DNA of 64,000 nt from JAVJST01 sp040219295 (GTDB lineage Bacteria; Pseudomonadota; Alphaproteobacteria; Rhodospirillales; Casp-alpha2): the NCBI GenBank assembly GCA_040219295.1, contig JAVJST010000011.1, forward strand, positions 1-64,000, in the 5' to 3' direction. Below are positions 1 to 12,409 of this stretch, in pieces. The notes below the pieces were generated by a model. It was not told where the DNA came from. It made no database searches and saw only the letters and a program-made list of their open reading frames with translations. Within the stretch, counting starts at the first letter, position 1, and every line of letters starts with the position of its first letter. Both the position numbers and the translations under genes were made by a program.

Positions 1-197
1 GTCATGACAAAAAGAGCCGTCTGCACATCACACAAACTTCACATTACATGAGCTTGAAAAGATACACAGACAAACCCAGCCAAACAGACCAGACGCCGCC
101 CGCGTATCCCTTCCAATTCATATTCACAATGGCAAAGAACAAACTGAACGGGGCGGTCGGCAATCCTGCTTTCAGGTAGGCCGGCGCCCCGTTGGAG
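1..197 (-). ncRNA. rRNA operon leader (16S rRNA itself lies left of the window)
   Basis: Read on the minus strand, this stretch starts just below a strong promoter and contains an antitermination BoxA, then a block (GGAAGGGATACGCGGGCGGC) of the kind found in alphaproteobacterial 16S leaders. No convincing protein is encoded here. The mature 16S rRNA should begin beyond position 1. The promoter and BoxA are directly visible; the rRNA operon itself is inferred because its gene body is outside the window. Confidence 0.75.
130..141 (-). promoter_or_regulatory. BoxA-like antitermination element of the rRNA leader
   Basis: The minus strand reads TGTTCTTTGCCA, close to the bacterial BoxA consensus TGCTCTTTAACA bound by NusB/NusE. 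It sits about 60 bases below the predicted start of the rRNA transcript, the usual place for BoxA. Confidence 0.65.
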
Positions 198-203
198 TGG
201 CGG

Positions 204-232
204 GTTATATGGGGCCCGGCGCATGGTGTCAA
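204..232 (-). promoter_or_regulatory. Strong sigma-70 promoter, probably rRNA operon promoter
   Basis: The minus strand has a perfect -35 box TTGACA (227-232), a 17-base spacer and -10 box TATAAC (204-209). TATAAC is usual in stable-RNA promoters of this group. It fires leftwards into the leader with BoxA. Confidence 0.8.
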
Positions 233-472
233 CGGCTTTCTTTACAATTATGCGAAACCCGCAAGCGGCGCAGAAACCGAATGTTAACGGCCCTCGCCTA
301 GTTTCGATTCCGCCAACGATTTCAAAGGATTTGCCTAGTTCGGCGCTTGACATCTCCCGTGTCCGCCAGCATTTTCCGGACACCGGCCCGAACAAGCGGG
401 CGATGGCGGCGAGTAGAACTGTTGCCGGCCGGCTGACAAACGCCAGTGCGGATGGCGCTAGAGGGTTCATAG
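233..472. other. Intergenic region between the rRNA promoter and the M23 peptidase gene
   Basis: No coding region or RNA fold is evident. There is a TTGACA at 347-352 on the plus strand but the hexamer 17 bases downstream (CATTTT) is a poor -10. The promoter of the peptidase gene should be here but I cannot place it firmly. Confidence 0.4.
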
Positions 473-1819
473 ATGAGAATGAAGGCACTGGCCGGCGTTG
501 CGATCACGGCGTTTTCGATCGGTATCGCGACCGCCACCCTGTTCGATTTTTCCGCCGCCCTCGACAAGGCCGAATCGTTTGCGCTCGCGCCGCTGTCCCT
601 AGGACACCCGGCGGCAGCGGCGACGCTGAAGACGCACAATACGACGGTGCTTTCGCCCACCAGCGTCGATGAAGCGACGCTGATCGAACCGATGACCGTT
701 TCCGTCATCGAGCGGTCGGTCAAACTCCGCAGCGGCAACACACTCTCCGGCGTGCTGATCAGTGCCGGCATCACCAGCCTGGAAGCCGCCGCCGTTGTCG
801 AGGCCTTTGCGACAGCACACGATCCCCGCCGGATCAAGGCCGGCCAGACCCTCGACCTGCAGTTCCGGCCCGATCCGGAAAGCGGTGGCGAAACGTTCGT
901 CGGTGTGACCTACGAGCCGTCCAGCCGTGAGGTCGTCACCGTCCTGCGTGAGGGCGGGGCATTCACGGCGGGCAAGGCCGAGAAGCACCTGACTATTGTC
1001 GAGAACCGCGTCGACGGCCTAATCGACGACAGCCTGTACATGGCCGGCGTGCGCAACGGACTGCCGGTCCCGGTCCTGATCGACCTGATCAGGGCATACT
1101 CGTGGGACGTCGATTTCCAACGCGACATCCGCGAGGGAGACGGCTTCACGGTTCTTTACGAGACGCTCCAGGACTCGGACGGAAACGTCGTCGACTACGG
1201 CGACATTCAATTCGCCCGATTGACGCTGAGCGGCGCCGGCCTGCCCATCTACCGCTTCGAGACCAATGACGGCATCATCGACTACTTCAACGACAAGGGA
1301 CAGAGCGCGAAGAAGGCGCTGATGCGCACCCCGATCGACGGCGCGCGGCTTTCTTCCGGATACGGCAAGCGCAAGCATCCCGTTCTCGGCTACACCAAGA
1401 TGCACAAGGGCGTTGACTTCGCGGCGCCCAGCGGCACGCCGATCTATGCCGCCGGCGACGGCGTGGTCGAATTTGCCGGGCGCAACGGCGGCTACGGCAA
1501 TCTCATCCGCATCCGCCACAACAGCGAGTACAAGACCCAGTACGCGCACCTTCGCGCCTTCGCCAAGGGCATCGGCGCCGGCAAACGCGTCCGCCAGGGG
1601 CAGGTCATCGGATATGTCGGCACCACCGGGCGCTCGACCGGTCCGCATCTCCACTACGAGGTGATCAAGGCGGGCAGCCAGGTCAATCCGATGAAGGTGA
1701 GGATGCCCTCCGGCGAGAAATTGGCGGGCAAACAGCTTGAGCGATTCAAAGAAGTTGCCCAAGACATTGCGGCCCGGTACGCGCAGCTCGCGCCGTCAAC
1801 GGACGTCGCCGCCAACTGA
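473..1819 (+). CDS. M23 family zinc metallopeptidase (cell-wall endopeptidase)
   Basis: A 448-residue envelope protein expected to cleave peptidoglycan cross-bridges. It begins with a short hydrophobic segment (about residues 4-24) that acts as signal or anchor. Residues about 70-130 resemble the OapA/LysM-like domain that precedes many M23 peptidases. The M23 domain follows: HKGVD at about 311 supplies the His/Asp zinc ligands of the HxxxD motif, and HLH at about 392-394 supplies the second motif; both are intact, so it should be enzymatically active rather than an EnvC-like activator. GAGGG lies 8 bases before the ATG; a second ATG two codons on is equally usable. It stands alone, diverging from the rRNA promoter. 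Confidence 0.9.
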   Translation: MRMKALAGVAITAFSIGIATATLFDFSAALDKAESFALAPLSLGHPAAAATLKTHNTTVLSPTSVDEATLIEPMTVSVIERSVKLRSGNTLSGVLISAGITSLEAAAVVEAFATAHDPRRIKAGQTLDLQFRPDPESGGETFVGVTYEPSSREVVTVLREGGAFTAGKAEKHLTIVENRVDGLIDDSLYMAGVRNGLPVPVLIDLIRAYSWDVDFQRDIREGDGFTVLYETLQDSDGNVVDYGDIQFARLTLSGAGLPIYRFETNDGIIDYFNDKGQSAKKALMRTPIDGARLSSGYGKRKHPVLGYTKMHKGVDFAAPSGTPIYAAGDGVVEFAGRNGGYGNLIRIRHNSEYKTQYAHLRAFAKGIGAGKRVRQGQVIGYVGTTGRSTGPHLHYEVIKAGSQVNPMKVRMPSGEKLAGKQLERFKEVAQDIAARYAQLAPSTDVAAN

Positions 1820-1857
1820 TCACCGATGCCTCACGGGCCGGGCCGGAAAACCCCGGC

Positions 1858-1885
1858 TTGATCCGTACGTAATAATACCTATAAT
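1858..1885 (+). promoter_or_regulatory. Sigma-70 promoter for the LuxR-type gene
   Basis: TTGATC (1858-1863), 16 bases, then a perfect TATAAT (1880-1885) in an AT-rich pocket of an otherwise GC-rich gap. It ends about 70 bases before the next gene, which it probably transcribes. Confidence 0.55.
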
Positions 1886-1955
1886 AGTTGATAGATTGCC
1901 CGCCCGGGCAGGCCACCTATGATGTCCTGCATCGGGGGGCCTGCATAAGTGAGGA

Positions 1956-2230
1956 ATGGCATTGCGCGACGCATCCGTCGACCAGCACGAGTGGGCGATC
2001 AGACCCCACACCATCAAAAGTGATACTCTGACGCCTCGGGAAACCGAGTGCCTGCAGCGGCTGGCACAAGGATACCGAAGTGAAGCCATCGCCTACGAAC
2101 TGGGCGTCAAACGCGTGACTGTCGATTTGCACATCTCGAACGCCAAACGAAAGCTGAGCGCCATGACGCGCGAACACGCGGTCGCTCTCGCGCTGCATTA
2201 CGAACTGATCAAGCCCGAGTTCGGCATTCT

Positions 2231-2234
<4 letters not shown>
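1956..2234 (+). CDS. Short LuxR-family (GerE) helix-turn-helix protein
   Basis: A 92-residue protein consisting almost only of a LuxR/GerE DNA-binding domain: LTPRETECLQRLAQGYRSEA is the typical start of the four-helix domain, and the recognition helix is around ELGVKRVTVDLHISNAKRKL. There is no receiver or autoinducer-binding domain, so any signal sensing must come from elsewhere. The ATG at 1956 is only one base after GAGG (1951-1954); a TTG at 1962 has the ideal 7-base spacing and may be the true start, two residues shorter. Its stop overlaps the stop of clpB on the other strand by three bases. Targets are unknown. Confidence 0.75.
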
Positions 2235-4825
<2,591 letters not shown>

Positions 4826-4893
4826 GTCCTAATCCTTTCGCGTCGCCGCCCGACGGAACCGCTTCGCGATCAGCCTGACGAAAACCACACAAA

Positions 4894-4921
4894 AGATAGG
4901 GACGTGTCGGCGCTCTGCAAG
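4894..4921 (-). promoter_or_regulatory. RpoH (sigma-32) heat-shock promoter of clpB
   Basis: Minus strand reads CTTG (4918-4921), exactly 17 bases, then CCTATCTTTTG (from 4900 down). This fits the alphaproteobacterial RpoH consensus CTTG-N17/18-CYTATMT. It lies about 70 bases before the clpB ATG. Confidence 0.75.
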
Positions 4922-4929
4922 CGCCCGAC
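4906..4929 (-). terminator. Hairpin after the DUF4167 gene, overlapping the clpB promoter
   Basis: Inverted arms 4906-4914 and 4920-4929 pair over 9 bases with one bulged base and a 5-base loop, seven bases beyond the stop of the upstream gene. There is no T-run, so it may be a weak or Rho-assisted terminator. The CTTG of the clpB -35 box straddles the loop and one arm. Confidence 0.45.
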
Positions 4930-4936
4930 GGAAAAG

Positions 4937-5509
4937 TTATGCGGAGACCGCCGAATCGGACGAATCCGTCCCGACCGCGCCGCCTTCCTGGGCAACCTCA
5001 GTGGCCGGCTGGTCTTCACCGGAACTGTCCTGCGTGGCGGTACTAGCATTCTCCTCCGAGGCCTGCTCCCGGCCACCGGCGTTTCGGCGGCGACCGTTGC
5101 CGCGCCCCCGGCGTCCGCGTTCACTGTCACTCGACGCTACCGTTTCGCCACCGGACTGCGTGTTGGGCTCGGCGTTCGACTGGGCATTGCCGTCGTCGTT
5201 GTCGGCCGCGTTATCGATCTCGTCCTGCGCTTCCTGCTGTTGCTGCTCCATGCGCTGACGGTTCTGCTGGTCGGCGTTCAGAATTCGGAAGTAATGCTCG
5301 GCGAACTGGAAGAACCCTTCGGCCGCAATGTGTTCGCCCGCCGAGGCCGCATCCCGCGCCAGCGATAGGTACTTGTCGTGAATCTGTTGCGGCGTGCCGC
5401 GAACCTTGCCCTCCGGACCGTTGCTGTCGAACGTCTGGTTCCGGGACGACGTGTTGCGTTTGCCATTGCCGCGCGAGCGACCGCGCCGAGAGTTCTGACC
5501 GTGCTTCAT
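4937..5509 (-). CDS. DUF4167 domain protein
   Basis: A 190-residue soluble protein of a family typical of Alphaproteobacteria and of unknown function. The conserved domain is N-terminal: a basic, Arg/Asn/Gly-rich start (RRGRSRGNGKRN), followed by the family core GTPQQIHDKYLSLARDA and the helix containing AEHYFRILN at about 65-75. The rest is low-complexity and charged (Gln, Asn, Glu, Ser), ending in an acidic tail, so probably disordered. The basic head suggests RNA or nucleic-acid contact, but that is inference. It sits between prmC and clpB, its usual genomic place. Confidence 0.85.
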   Translation of the reverse strand: MKHGQNSRRGRSRGNGKRNTSSRNQTFDSNGPEGKVRGTPQQIHDKYLSLARDAASAGEHIAAEGFFQFAEHYFRILNADQQNRQRMEQQQQEAQDEIDNAADNDDGNAQSNAEPNTQSGGETVASSDSERGRRGRGNGRRRNAGGREQASEENASTATQDSSGEDQPATEVAQEGGAVGTDSSDSAVSA

Positions 5510-5684
5510 CTTGATCGTTTGTCGTTGCTCTGGTTATCCGGCGCCAATGCGCCGATTACGCTACGGGATAGTGGTCTCCCACGTATCCCAACCCACCTCT
5601 GGATATTGAGAATGGAGTTGAAGGACGTCCGCCGCTCCGGCAGCTTGCCATCCTTGCGTCCCGAAGGACCCTAACGTCATAAAG

Positions 5685-6617
5685 TTAGACGGGTTCCCCC
5701 CTGTTTCCAACCCTTTTTTGTCCAGCGGACCAGCGGGCCATCACGACACGCGCGATACCGGCGAGATCGTCGACGATCTGGGTCCCTGCAAAACCGCTCC
5801 GTTGCAGCAGCGTCGCGACGGCATCCGCCTGCCCGGCCCCGACCTCGAATCCCAGATTGCCGCCGTCACGCAGGTAACGTCCCGCCGAGGCACAGATCGC
5901 TCGGTAGGCGTCCATCCCGTCCGGGCCGCCGTCCAGCGCAACGGCCGGTTCATGGTCGCGCACCTCCGGCTCAAGGTCCGCGATTTCCCCCTGCCGGACG
6001 TACGGCGGATTGGAAACGATCAGGTCATACGGACCCGCGTCCCCGCCCGTCGCCGGCAACGCGTCGAACCAGTCGCCCGCAAAAAACGTGACCCGGTCCT
6101 GCAACCCGAGCGACGCGGCATTGCCGAGGGCGACACCGAGTGCCGCCTCGCTGACGTCGACCCCGACCCCCGTCGCGCCGGGCAGCTCCGAGAGCAGCGA
6201 CAGGATGAGGCATCCGCTGCCGGTACCGAGATCGAGGATGCGCGAAACCGGGCCGTCGGCGAAGGCGTGGACCGCCTCAACCAGATTCTCGGTTTCCGGC
6301 CTGGGCGTCAGAACGTCCCGCGTGACGGCAAGTTCGATGTCGCGAAAGCCACGCCGGCCGAGAATCTGCGCCATGGGCTCGCGCGCGATGCGGCGACGGA
6401 CAAGGTCCGCCAGCGTGGCGTGCTGGTCGTCGCCGATCGTCTGCTCGGGATGGAGAAACGCGTCCGTGGCCGCGCCCTGAGTTGCCCTGGCGATCAGCAG
6501 ACGGGCATCGATCCGCGCGCTTTCGATGCCGGCATCGGCGAGGTCCCTGGTCACGGCGGACAGCAGCTCGCCAAGACGCCGAGCCACCGTGAGACCGCAT
6601 TCGCGTGTAGTCGACAT
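5685..6617 (-). CDS. prmC: Peptide chain release factor N5-glutamine methyltransferase PrmC
   Basis: Methylates the Gln of the GGQ motif in release factors using S-adenosylmethionine, which raises termination efficiency. The 310-residue protein has an N-terminal helical domain, then a Rossmann methyltransferase fold with SAM motif DLGTGSG (129-135) and the diagnostic NPPY catalytic motif (203-206) that binds the substrate glutamine. The gene follows prfA by five bases on the same strand, so enzyme and substrate are made together. The C-terminus ends in a basic tail about 20 residues beyond the fold. Confidence 0.96.
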   Translation of the reverse strand: MSTTRECGLTVARRLGELLSAVTRDLADAGIESARIDARLLIARATQGAATDAFLHPEQTIGDDQHATLADLVRRRIAREPMAQILGRRGFRDIELAVTRDVLTPRPETENLVEAVHAFADGPVSRILDLGTGSGCLILSLLSELPGATGVGVDVSEAALGVALGNAASLGLQDRVTFFAGDWFDALPATGGDAGPYDLIVSNPPYVRQGEIADLEPEVRDHEPAVALDGGPDGMDAYRAICASAGRYLRDGGNLGFEVGAGQADAVATLLQRSGFAGTQIVDDLAGIARVVMARWSAGQKRVGNRGEPV

Positions 6618-6622
6618 CGGTC

Positions 6623-7692
<1,070 letters not shown>

Positions 7693-7696
<4 letters not shown>

Positions 7697-8958
7697 TTTT
7701 TCGTTCCGCCTTCATCGAACAGCCGATCAAGCAGCTTCTCCGCTTCCTTCAGTTCCATTCCGTCGTCCCGGGCCAGTTCCCGGAGGTTCATGCTCGGCGC
7801 GTGCAGCAGCCGACGGGCCATGAGCCGGGTCGCCTTCTCCGCGTCACCAGCGGATTCCGCGAGCGCCTGCTCGCGGACGGCCTCGACGCGCCGCCGCAGC
7901 CTGGTCAGCGCGGGCACGGCCTCGCGCTCGACCGCCGCGCCGAAGAAGCTCTCGACGGCCTCCTCGACGATCGCCTCGGCAGCCGGAATTTCGTTCCCTC
8001 GCGACTGCGCGCCGTCGCTGGCAAGTGCATCGAGGTTTGCCAGATCAAACAGAAACACGTCATCCATCCGGTCGACCGCCGGGTCGACGTCGCCCGGCAC
8101 CGCGAGATCGAGCACCAGCAGCGGCCGATAACGCCGGCGGACCAGCGCCGCGCGGACCATGTCCGGCGAGACAGCGTAACCGCGGCGCCCGACGGCGGTC
8201 ATGACGATGTCGGATTCGGCGAACGCCGCCGCCAGATCCTCGTATGAAACGACATGACAGTTGAGACGCCGCGCCGCAGGTTCCGCACGCTCAGCCCGTT
8301 CGTGCGACACGGTCATCGAGCCGATGCCGCGTCCCGTCAGATACTCGCTGACCACCATGCCCATGTCACCGTCGCCGATCAGCAGTGCGCTGGCATCGGC
8401 GAGTTCGCCGTGAACATCCCGCGCCACGGCGGCCGCGGCGGCCGCGAGCGACACCGGCTTTTCGCCGATCCGGGTTTCGCTCCGGACGCGCTTGGCCGCG
8501 CCGTAGGCTGCCTGCAGCATGGCATCCAGCCCGGGCGGGACGCCTCCCGAGGCCCGCGCGATGCGATGCGCCGCCTTGACCTGGCCGAGGACCTGCGGCT
8601 CGCCGATCACCTGACTCTCGAGCGACGCTGCGACGCGGAACAGATGCCGCAGCGCGTCCTCGCCGCTCAGCGCGTAGAGCGCATCGCCGAGCACCTGATC
8701 GCCGCGCACCCGGCCGGCCAGCAGTTCCGCCGCCTTCGGCACGACGGCGGACAAGTTCCGACCGCTCAGGACGATCTCGACACGATCGCATGTCGACACC
8801 ACCACTACGCCCTCGGCGCCGGCGGCCCGCAGGGTTCCGACGACGCCGGGGATGCCTGCGTCGTCAATGAACAGCTGATCGCGCAGACCGACGGACCCGG
8901 TGCGATGGCTGACGCCGGTGATGACAAGATCGGCCGTGCCGGAAAGGGGCGCGGTCAC
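7693..8958 (-). CDS. hemA: Glutamyl-tRNA reductase
   Basis: First enzyme of the C5 route to 5-aminolevulinate: it reduces glutamyl-tRNA to glutamate-1-semialdehyde with NADPH. The 421-residue protein carries the catalytic Cys57 in STCDR, an NADPH-binding Rossmann segment (around ALLIGDGDMG), and the C-terminal helical dimerisation domain. Many Alphaproteobacteria instead make 5-aminolevulinate from glycine by ALA synthase; a C5 enzyme here shows this organism belongs to the part of the class that uses the tRNA route, as several Rhodospirillales do. Two bases separate its start from the hisS stop. Confidence 0.95.
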
Positions 8959-8960
8959 GG

Positions 8961-10205
8961 CTAACGGTAGCGGGCGAGATGTTCCTCGAGAGACGACATC
9001 GCCACATCGATTTGCTCGCCCGTCTCCATGTCACGGACTGCTGCCACGTCTTTCGCGAGTTCGTCCGAGCCGATCACGACGGCCGCGACCGAACGCGCCT
9101 TGTCTGCACGTTTCATGCGCTTTTTCATGTTGCCACTATAACCGAAATCGACGGCGAAACCGGCATGCCGCAGCCGCTGGACCAGCCTGAAGCAGGGCTC
9201 GAACGCGTCGTCACCGACGGGAATGACCGAAATTGGCCTGTTCAGCGGTTCGGGCTCGTCGATCATCATCGCCAGCCGTTCGACGCCCGCCGCCCAGCCG
9301 ACGCCCGGCGTGGTCGGACCGCCCATCTGGCCGACCAGGCCGTCGTAGCGACCGCCGGCGAGCACAGCGCCCTGCGCGCCCAGTTCCGTGGTCGTGAACT
9401 CGAACGCCGTGTGACAGTAGTAGTCGAGCCCACGCACGAGGCGGGGATTGAGTTGATAGGCAATACCGAGGTCGTCGAGCCGTCCGAGAACCTCGTCGAA
9501 GAACGCGGTCGCGTCACTGGTCAGCGAGTCGGCGAACCGTGGCGCGTCGGCGACGATCTTCCTGTCCTTCTCGTCTTTGGAATCGAGGATGCGGAGCGGA
9601 TTGCGCGAAAGACGTTCGCGGCTTTCCTGCGAGAGCTCGGACTCGTAGGCGCCGAAGTACTCGACCAGTTTGGCGCGATACGCGTCCCGGCTCTCGGTAT
9701 CACCGAGGCTGTTGATCTCAAGCACCGTACGGTCGCGGATGCCGAGGTAGTCGAGGATCTGTGAGCCGACGGCGATGATCTCGACATCGCCAAGCGGTTC
9801 GGCGATCCCGATCAGCTCGACTCCGATCTGGTGGAACTGACGCTGACGGCCTTTCTGCGGACGCTCGTAGCGGAACATCGGCCCGCGATAGAAGAACCGG
9901 CATGGCAGGCTCTGCTGCAGGCCGTTCGACATGTAAGCGCGCATGACGCTGGCGGTGTTCTCGGGGCGCAGCGTGATGCGGTCGCCGCCCTTGTCCTCGA
10001 ACGTGTACATCTCCTTGGTGACGATGTCGGAGACGTCGCCGAGAGTGCGTGAGAACACTTCCGTGAACTCGAAGATCGGCGTGGCGAGCTCCTCGAAACC
10101 GTAGAGCGCGGCGACGTCGCGCGCCGTATCCGTCACCATCAGGTGGCGGCGCATGTCGTCGGGCAGGATGTCGTGTGTGCCACGAACCGGCTGCAGGTTG
10201 CTCAC
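8961..10205 (-). CDS. hisS: Histidyl-tRNA synthetase
   Basis: Class II aminoacyl-tRNA synthetase charging tRNA-His. I place the start at a GTG (10205) preceded by GGGAGAA, giving 414 residues that open with the family hallmark RGTHDILP; an in-frame ATG further up would add 44 arginine-rich residues that overlap ispG and look non-coding. Motif 2 and histidine-binding segments are visible (LVRGLDYYCHTAFE, GGRYDGLV), and the C-terminal anticodon-binding domain is complete. The gene follows ispG by 13 bases, an association seen in many bacteria. Confidence 0.95.
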   Translation of the reverse strand: MSNLQPVRGTHDILPDDMRRHLMVTDTARDVAALYGFEELATPIFEFTEVFSRTLGDVSDIVTKEMYTFEDKGGDRITLRPENTASVMRAYMSNGLQQSLPCRFFYRGPMFRYERPQKGRQRQFHQIGVELIGIAEPLGDVEIIAVGSQILDYLGIRDRTVLEINSLGDTESRDAYRAKLVEYFGAYESELSQESRERLSRNPLRILDSKDEKDRKIVADAPRFADSLTSDATAFFDEVLGRLDDLGIAYQLNPRLVRGLDYYCHTAFEFTTTELGAQGAVLAGGRYDGLVGQMGGPTTPGVGWAAGVERLAMMIDEPEPLNRPISVIPVGDDAFEPCFRLVQRLRHAGFAVDFGYSGNMKKRMKRADKARSVAAVVIGSDELAKDVAAVRDMETGEQIDVAMSSLEEHLARYR

Positions 10206-10218
10206 CCGTTTTCTCCCG

Positions 10219-11496
10219 TTACTCGGCGGCCGAGGCGTTGTCGCCGTCGCCGAAGCGGAGCGCGATATAGTCTTCCACGATGGTCTGGAACGCCTGCGCA
10301 ATATTGTCGCCGCGGAGCGTTCTCGTCTTCTTGCCATCGATGAACACCGGCGCGGCCGGGCTTTCGCCAGTCCCGGGCAGACTGATGCCGATGTCCGCGT
10401 GCTTGCTCTCGCCCGGGCCGTTCACAATGCAGCCCATGACCGCGATGTTCAGGGTCTCGACGCCGGGGTAGGACTGCCGCCACGACGGCATGCGCTCGCG
10501 AATGAACGACTGGATGTCGCGCGCCAGTTCCTGGAACACCGTCGAGGTCGTCCGCCCGCAGCCGGGGCACGCAGTGACCAGCGGATTGAACGAACGCAAC
10601 CCCATGGTCTGCAGCATCTCCTGTGCGACAACGACTTCCTGCACCCGGTCACCTCCCGGCTCTGGTGTCAGGGAAACGCGGATTGTATCGCCGATGCCCT
10701 GCTGCAGCAGGACAGCCATGCCCGCCGTCGAGGCGACGATGCCCTTCGACCCCATGCCGGCCTCGGTCAGGCCGAGATGCAACGCGTGATCGGTGCGCGC
10801 GCTGAGGTTCCGGTAGACACTGATCAACGCCTGCACGTCGCTGACCTTGCACGACAGGATGATGCGGTCGCGACCGAGACCCAGCTGCTCGGCGCGCGCC
10901 GCGCTCTGCACCGCGGATTCGACGATGGCATCCCTCATCACCGCACCGGCCTCCAGCGGTTCGGGCAGGGCGGCGTTCTCGTCCATCATTCGCGCCAGCA
11001 GGTCCTGATCCAGGCTGCCCCAGTTGACGCCAATGCGGACCGGCTTCTCGTACGTCATCGCCATTTCGATCATCGACGAGAACTGCAGGTCACGCTTCTC
11101 GCGGAATCCCACGTTGCCCGGGTTGATGCGGAACTTGGCCAGTGCCTCGGCGCACGCCGGGTGCTTGTCGAGCAACTGATGGCCGATGTAGTGGAAGTCG
11201 CCTACCAGCGGCACGTCGACACCGATGGCGTCGAGCCGTTCGCGGATCTTCGGCACCGCCGCAGCGGCCTCGTCGCGGTCGACGGTGACCCGCACGATCT
11301 CCGATCCGGCGCGCGCCAGGGCGGCGACCTGATGCACCGTGGCGTCCACTTCGGCGGTATCGGTGTTGGTCATGGACTGGACAACGATCGGCGCGCCACC
11401 GCCGACGGTGACGCCGCCGACCTGCACCGCAACGGTCGGTCGGCGGACCGAGAGGTCCGAATCGCGATTGTCGGGTTGATTGTCGGCACCAGCCAT
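10219..11496 (-). CDS. ispG: 4-hydroxy-3-methylbut-2-en-1-yl diphosphate synthase
   Basis: Iron-sulfur enzyme of the MEP pathway to isoprenoids, converting the cyclic diphosphate MEcPP to HMBPP. The start chosen (ATG 11496, 425 residues) follows GGGAAAC; an ATG 22 codons upstream is possible but adds only an arginine-rich stretch. The TIM-barrel part begins at RRPTVAVQVGGVTVGGGAPI. The cluster ligands are present: CPGC near residues 310-313 and the Cys of GCIVNGPGE near 354, followed by the ADIGISLPG motif. Same strand as hisS and probably one transcript. Confidence 0.95.
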   Translation of the reverse strand: MAGADNQPDNRDSDLSVRRPTVAVQVGGVTVGGGAPIVVQSMTNTDTAEVDATVHQVAALARAGSEIVRVTVDRDEAAAAVPKIRERLDAIGVDVPLVGDFHYIGHQLLDKHPACAEALAKFRINPGNVGFREKRDLQFSSMIEMAMTYEKPVRIGVNWGSLDQDLLARMMDENAALPEPLEAGAVMRDAIVESAVQSAARAEQLGLGRDRIILSCKVSDVQALISVYRNLSARTDHALHLGLTEAGMGSKGIVASTAGMAVLLQQGIGDTIRVSLTPEPGGDRVQEVVVAQEMLQTMGLRSFNPLVTACPGCGRTTSTVFQELARDIQSFIRERMPSWRQSYPGVETLNIAVMGCIVNGPGESKHADIGISLPGTGESPAAPVFIDGKKTRTLRGDNIAQAFQTIVEDYIALRFGDGDNASAAE

Positions 11497-11655
11497 CGTC
11501 GTTTCCCGCCGGTCGCGCCGGCTCAGGGTTCGCGCGGAAGTATCGGGGGTTATTTGGCGCATCCCCCCGGACGGGTCAATGGAGGATTGCGGCAGGGCTG
11601 CCCGGCGGCCGAGCCGGACACCGACAGCAACCCGTCGTCTGCGGCCGCACCGCCA

Positions 11656-12015
11656 TCAGGTCAATTCCTCGATGGCCCGGACGAGGCGATCGAAGTCGAT
11701 GGGTTTCTTGAGGTATCGATCGCAGCCGGCGTCATGGGCGGCTTCGACCGCCTCGGTCGACTCGTCGCCCGTAAGGGCGATGATCGGAATGTTCTCTGTC
11801 CGCGGATGGGAACGCAGCAAGGGAGCTAACTCCCATCCCGTCATTCGCGGCAAGTTCATGTCCAGCAAGATCAGATCGGGAGCGCTGTTTCGTGCCCTGT
11901 CCAGCGCCTCGTCGCCATCCGCAGCCTCGCAGGTCTCATAGTCTCTCTGCTTCAGCTTGGATGCGATCAGCTCCCGCGTCAGATCGTCATCGTCCACGAT
12001 CAGGATGTTCACCAT
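11656..12015 (-). CDS. Single-domain response regulator (receiver only)
   Basis: A 119-residue CheY/DivK-type receiver with no output domain. The acidic pocket (DDDD at 8-11), phospho-acceptor Asp52 in LLDMNLPRMTG, the switch Thr82 in ALTGD and Lys104 in KKP are all intact, so it should be phosphorylated. Such proteins act by protein contact or as phosphate relays. A start seven codons upstream (12036) is also possible; I prefer the one after GGGCGG because the domain begins directly. No kinase is adjacent; the nearest is 9 kb away, so a partner cannot be named. Confidence 0.85.
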   Translation of the reverse strand: MVNILIVDDDDLTRELIASKLKQRDYETCEAADGDEALDRARNSAPDLILLDMNLPRMTGWELAPLLRSHPRTENIPIIALTGDESTEAVEAAHDAGCDRYLKKPIDFDRLVRAIEELT

Positions 12016-12201
12016 CGCAAGCCCGCCCGTCTTCATGAATAACCGACCAAGCTAGCGTAGTACCTGGACGGCAACTGATCCACCGAAACGCTCGAATGCG
12101 TGATCCCGGTCGTTCAGACGACCTTCAGCTCCCGATCAGCCGGATGTCAGCGAGAGGCTTTATTCTCCGACCGTTGATCAAGCTGGCAGGAGGGCCGACG
12201 C

Positions 12202-12279
12202 ATGACTATGGCATTCTTGACGATCGTTGGCGTGACCGCGCTTGCAGCCAGTGCCATCCTTGTCTTCCTGACGGAGTAG
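12202..12279 (+). CDS. Candidate 25-residue single-span membrane protein
   Basis: A very short reading frame with an excellent ribosome-binding site: AGGAGG (12188-12193) eight bases before the ATG. The product is nearly one hydrophobic helix (FLTIVGVTALAASAILVFL) with a short polar start and a C-terminal Thr-Glu. It lies in a 373-base gap (12016-12409) that otherwise shows no gene. The size and composition recall accessory microproteins such as KdpF, but there is no sequence match I can claim. It could be translated as a lead gene of the MFS transporter 130 bases downstream. Confidence 0.4.
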   Translation: MTMAFLTIVGVTALAASAILVFLTE

Positions 12280-12409
12280 GCCCGTCGCGGACCGGCGCCC
12301 GGTACCGCGAAAAAATGGCGGAAACGTCTTCCTTTAACGTCTCTCGATCCTATTTGGTGAACGGTCGGTCAGGCTGCGACCAACAACGCGAGGACGAGGA
12401 AGCCCACGA

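Noticed and set aside
347..375. Possible promoter of the M23 gene (TTGACA then CATTTT)
   Set aside because: The -35 is perfect but the -10 matches only half of the consensus; not called as a feature.
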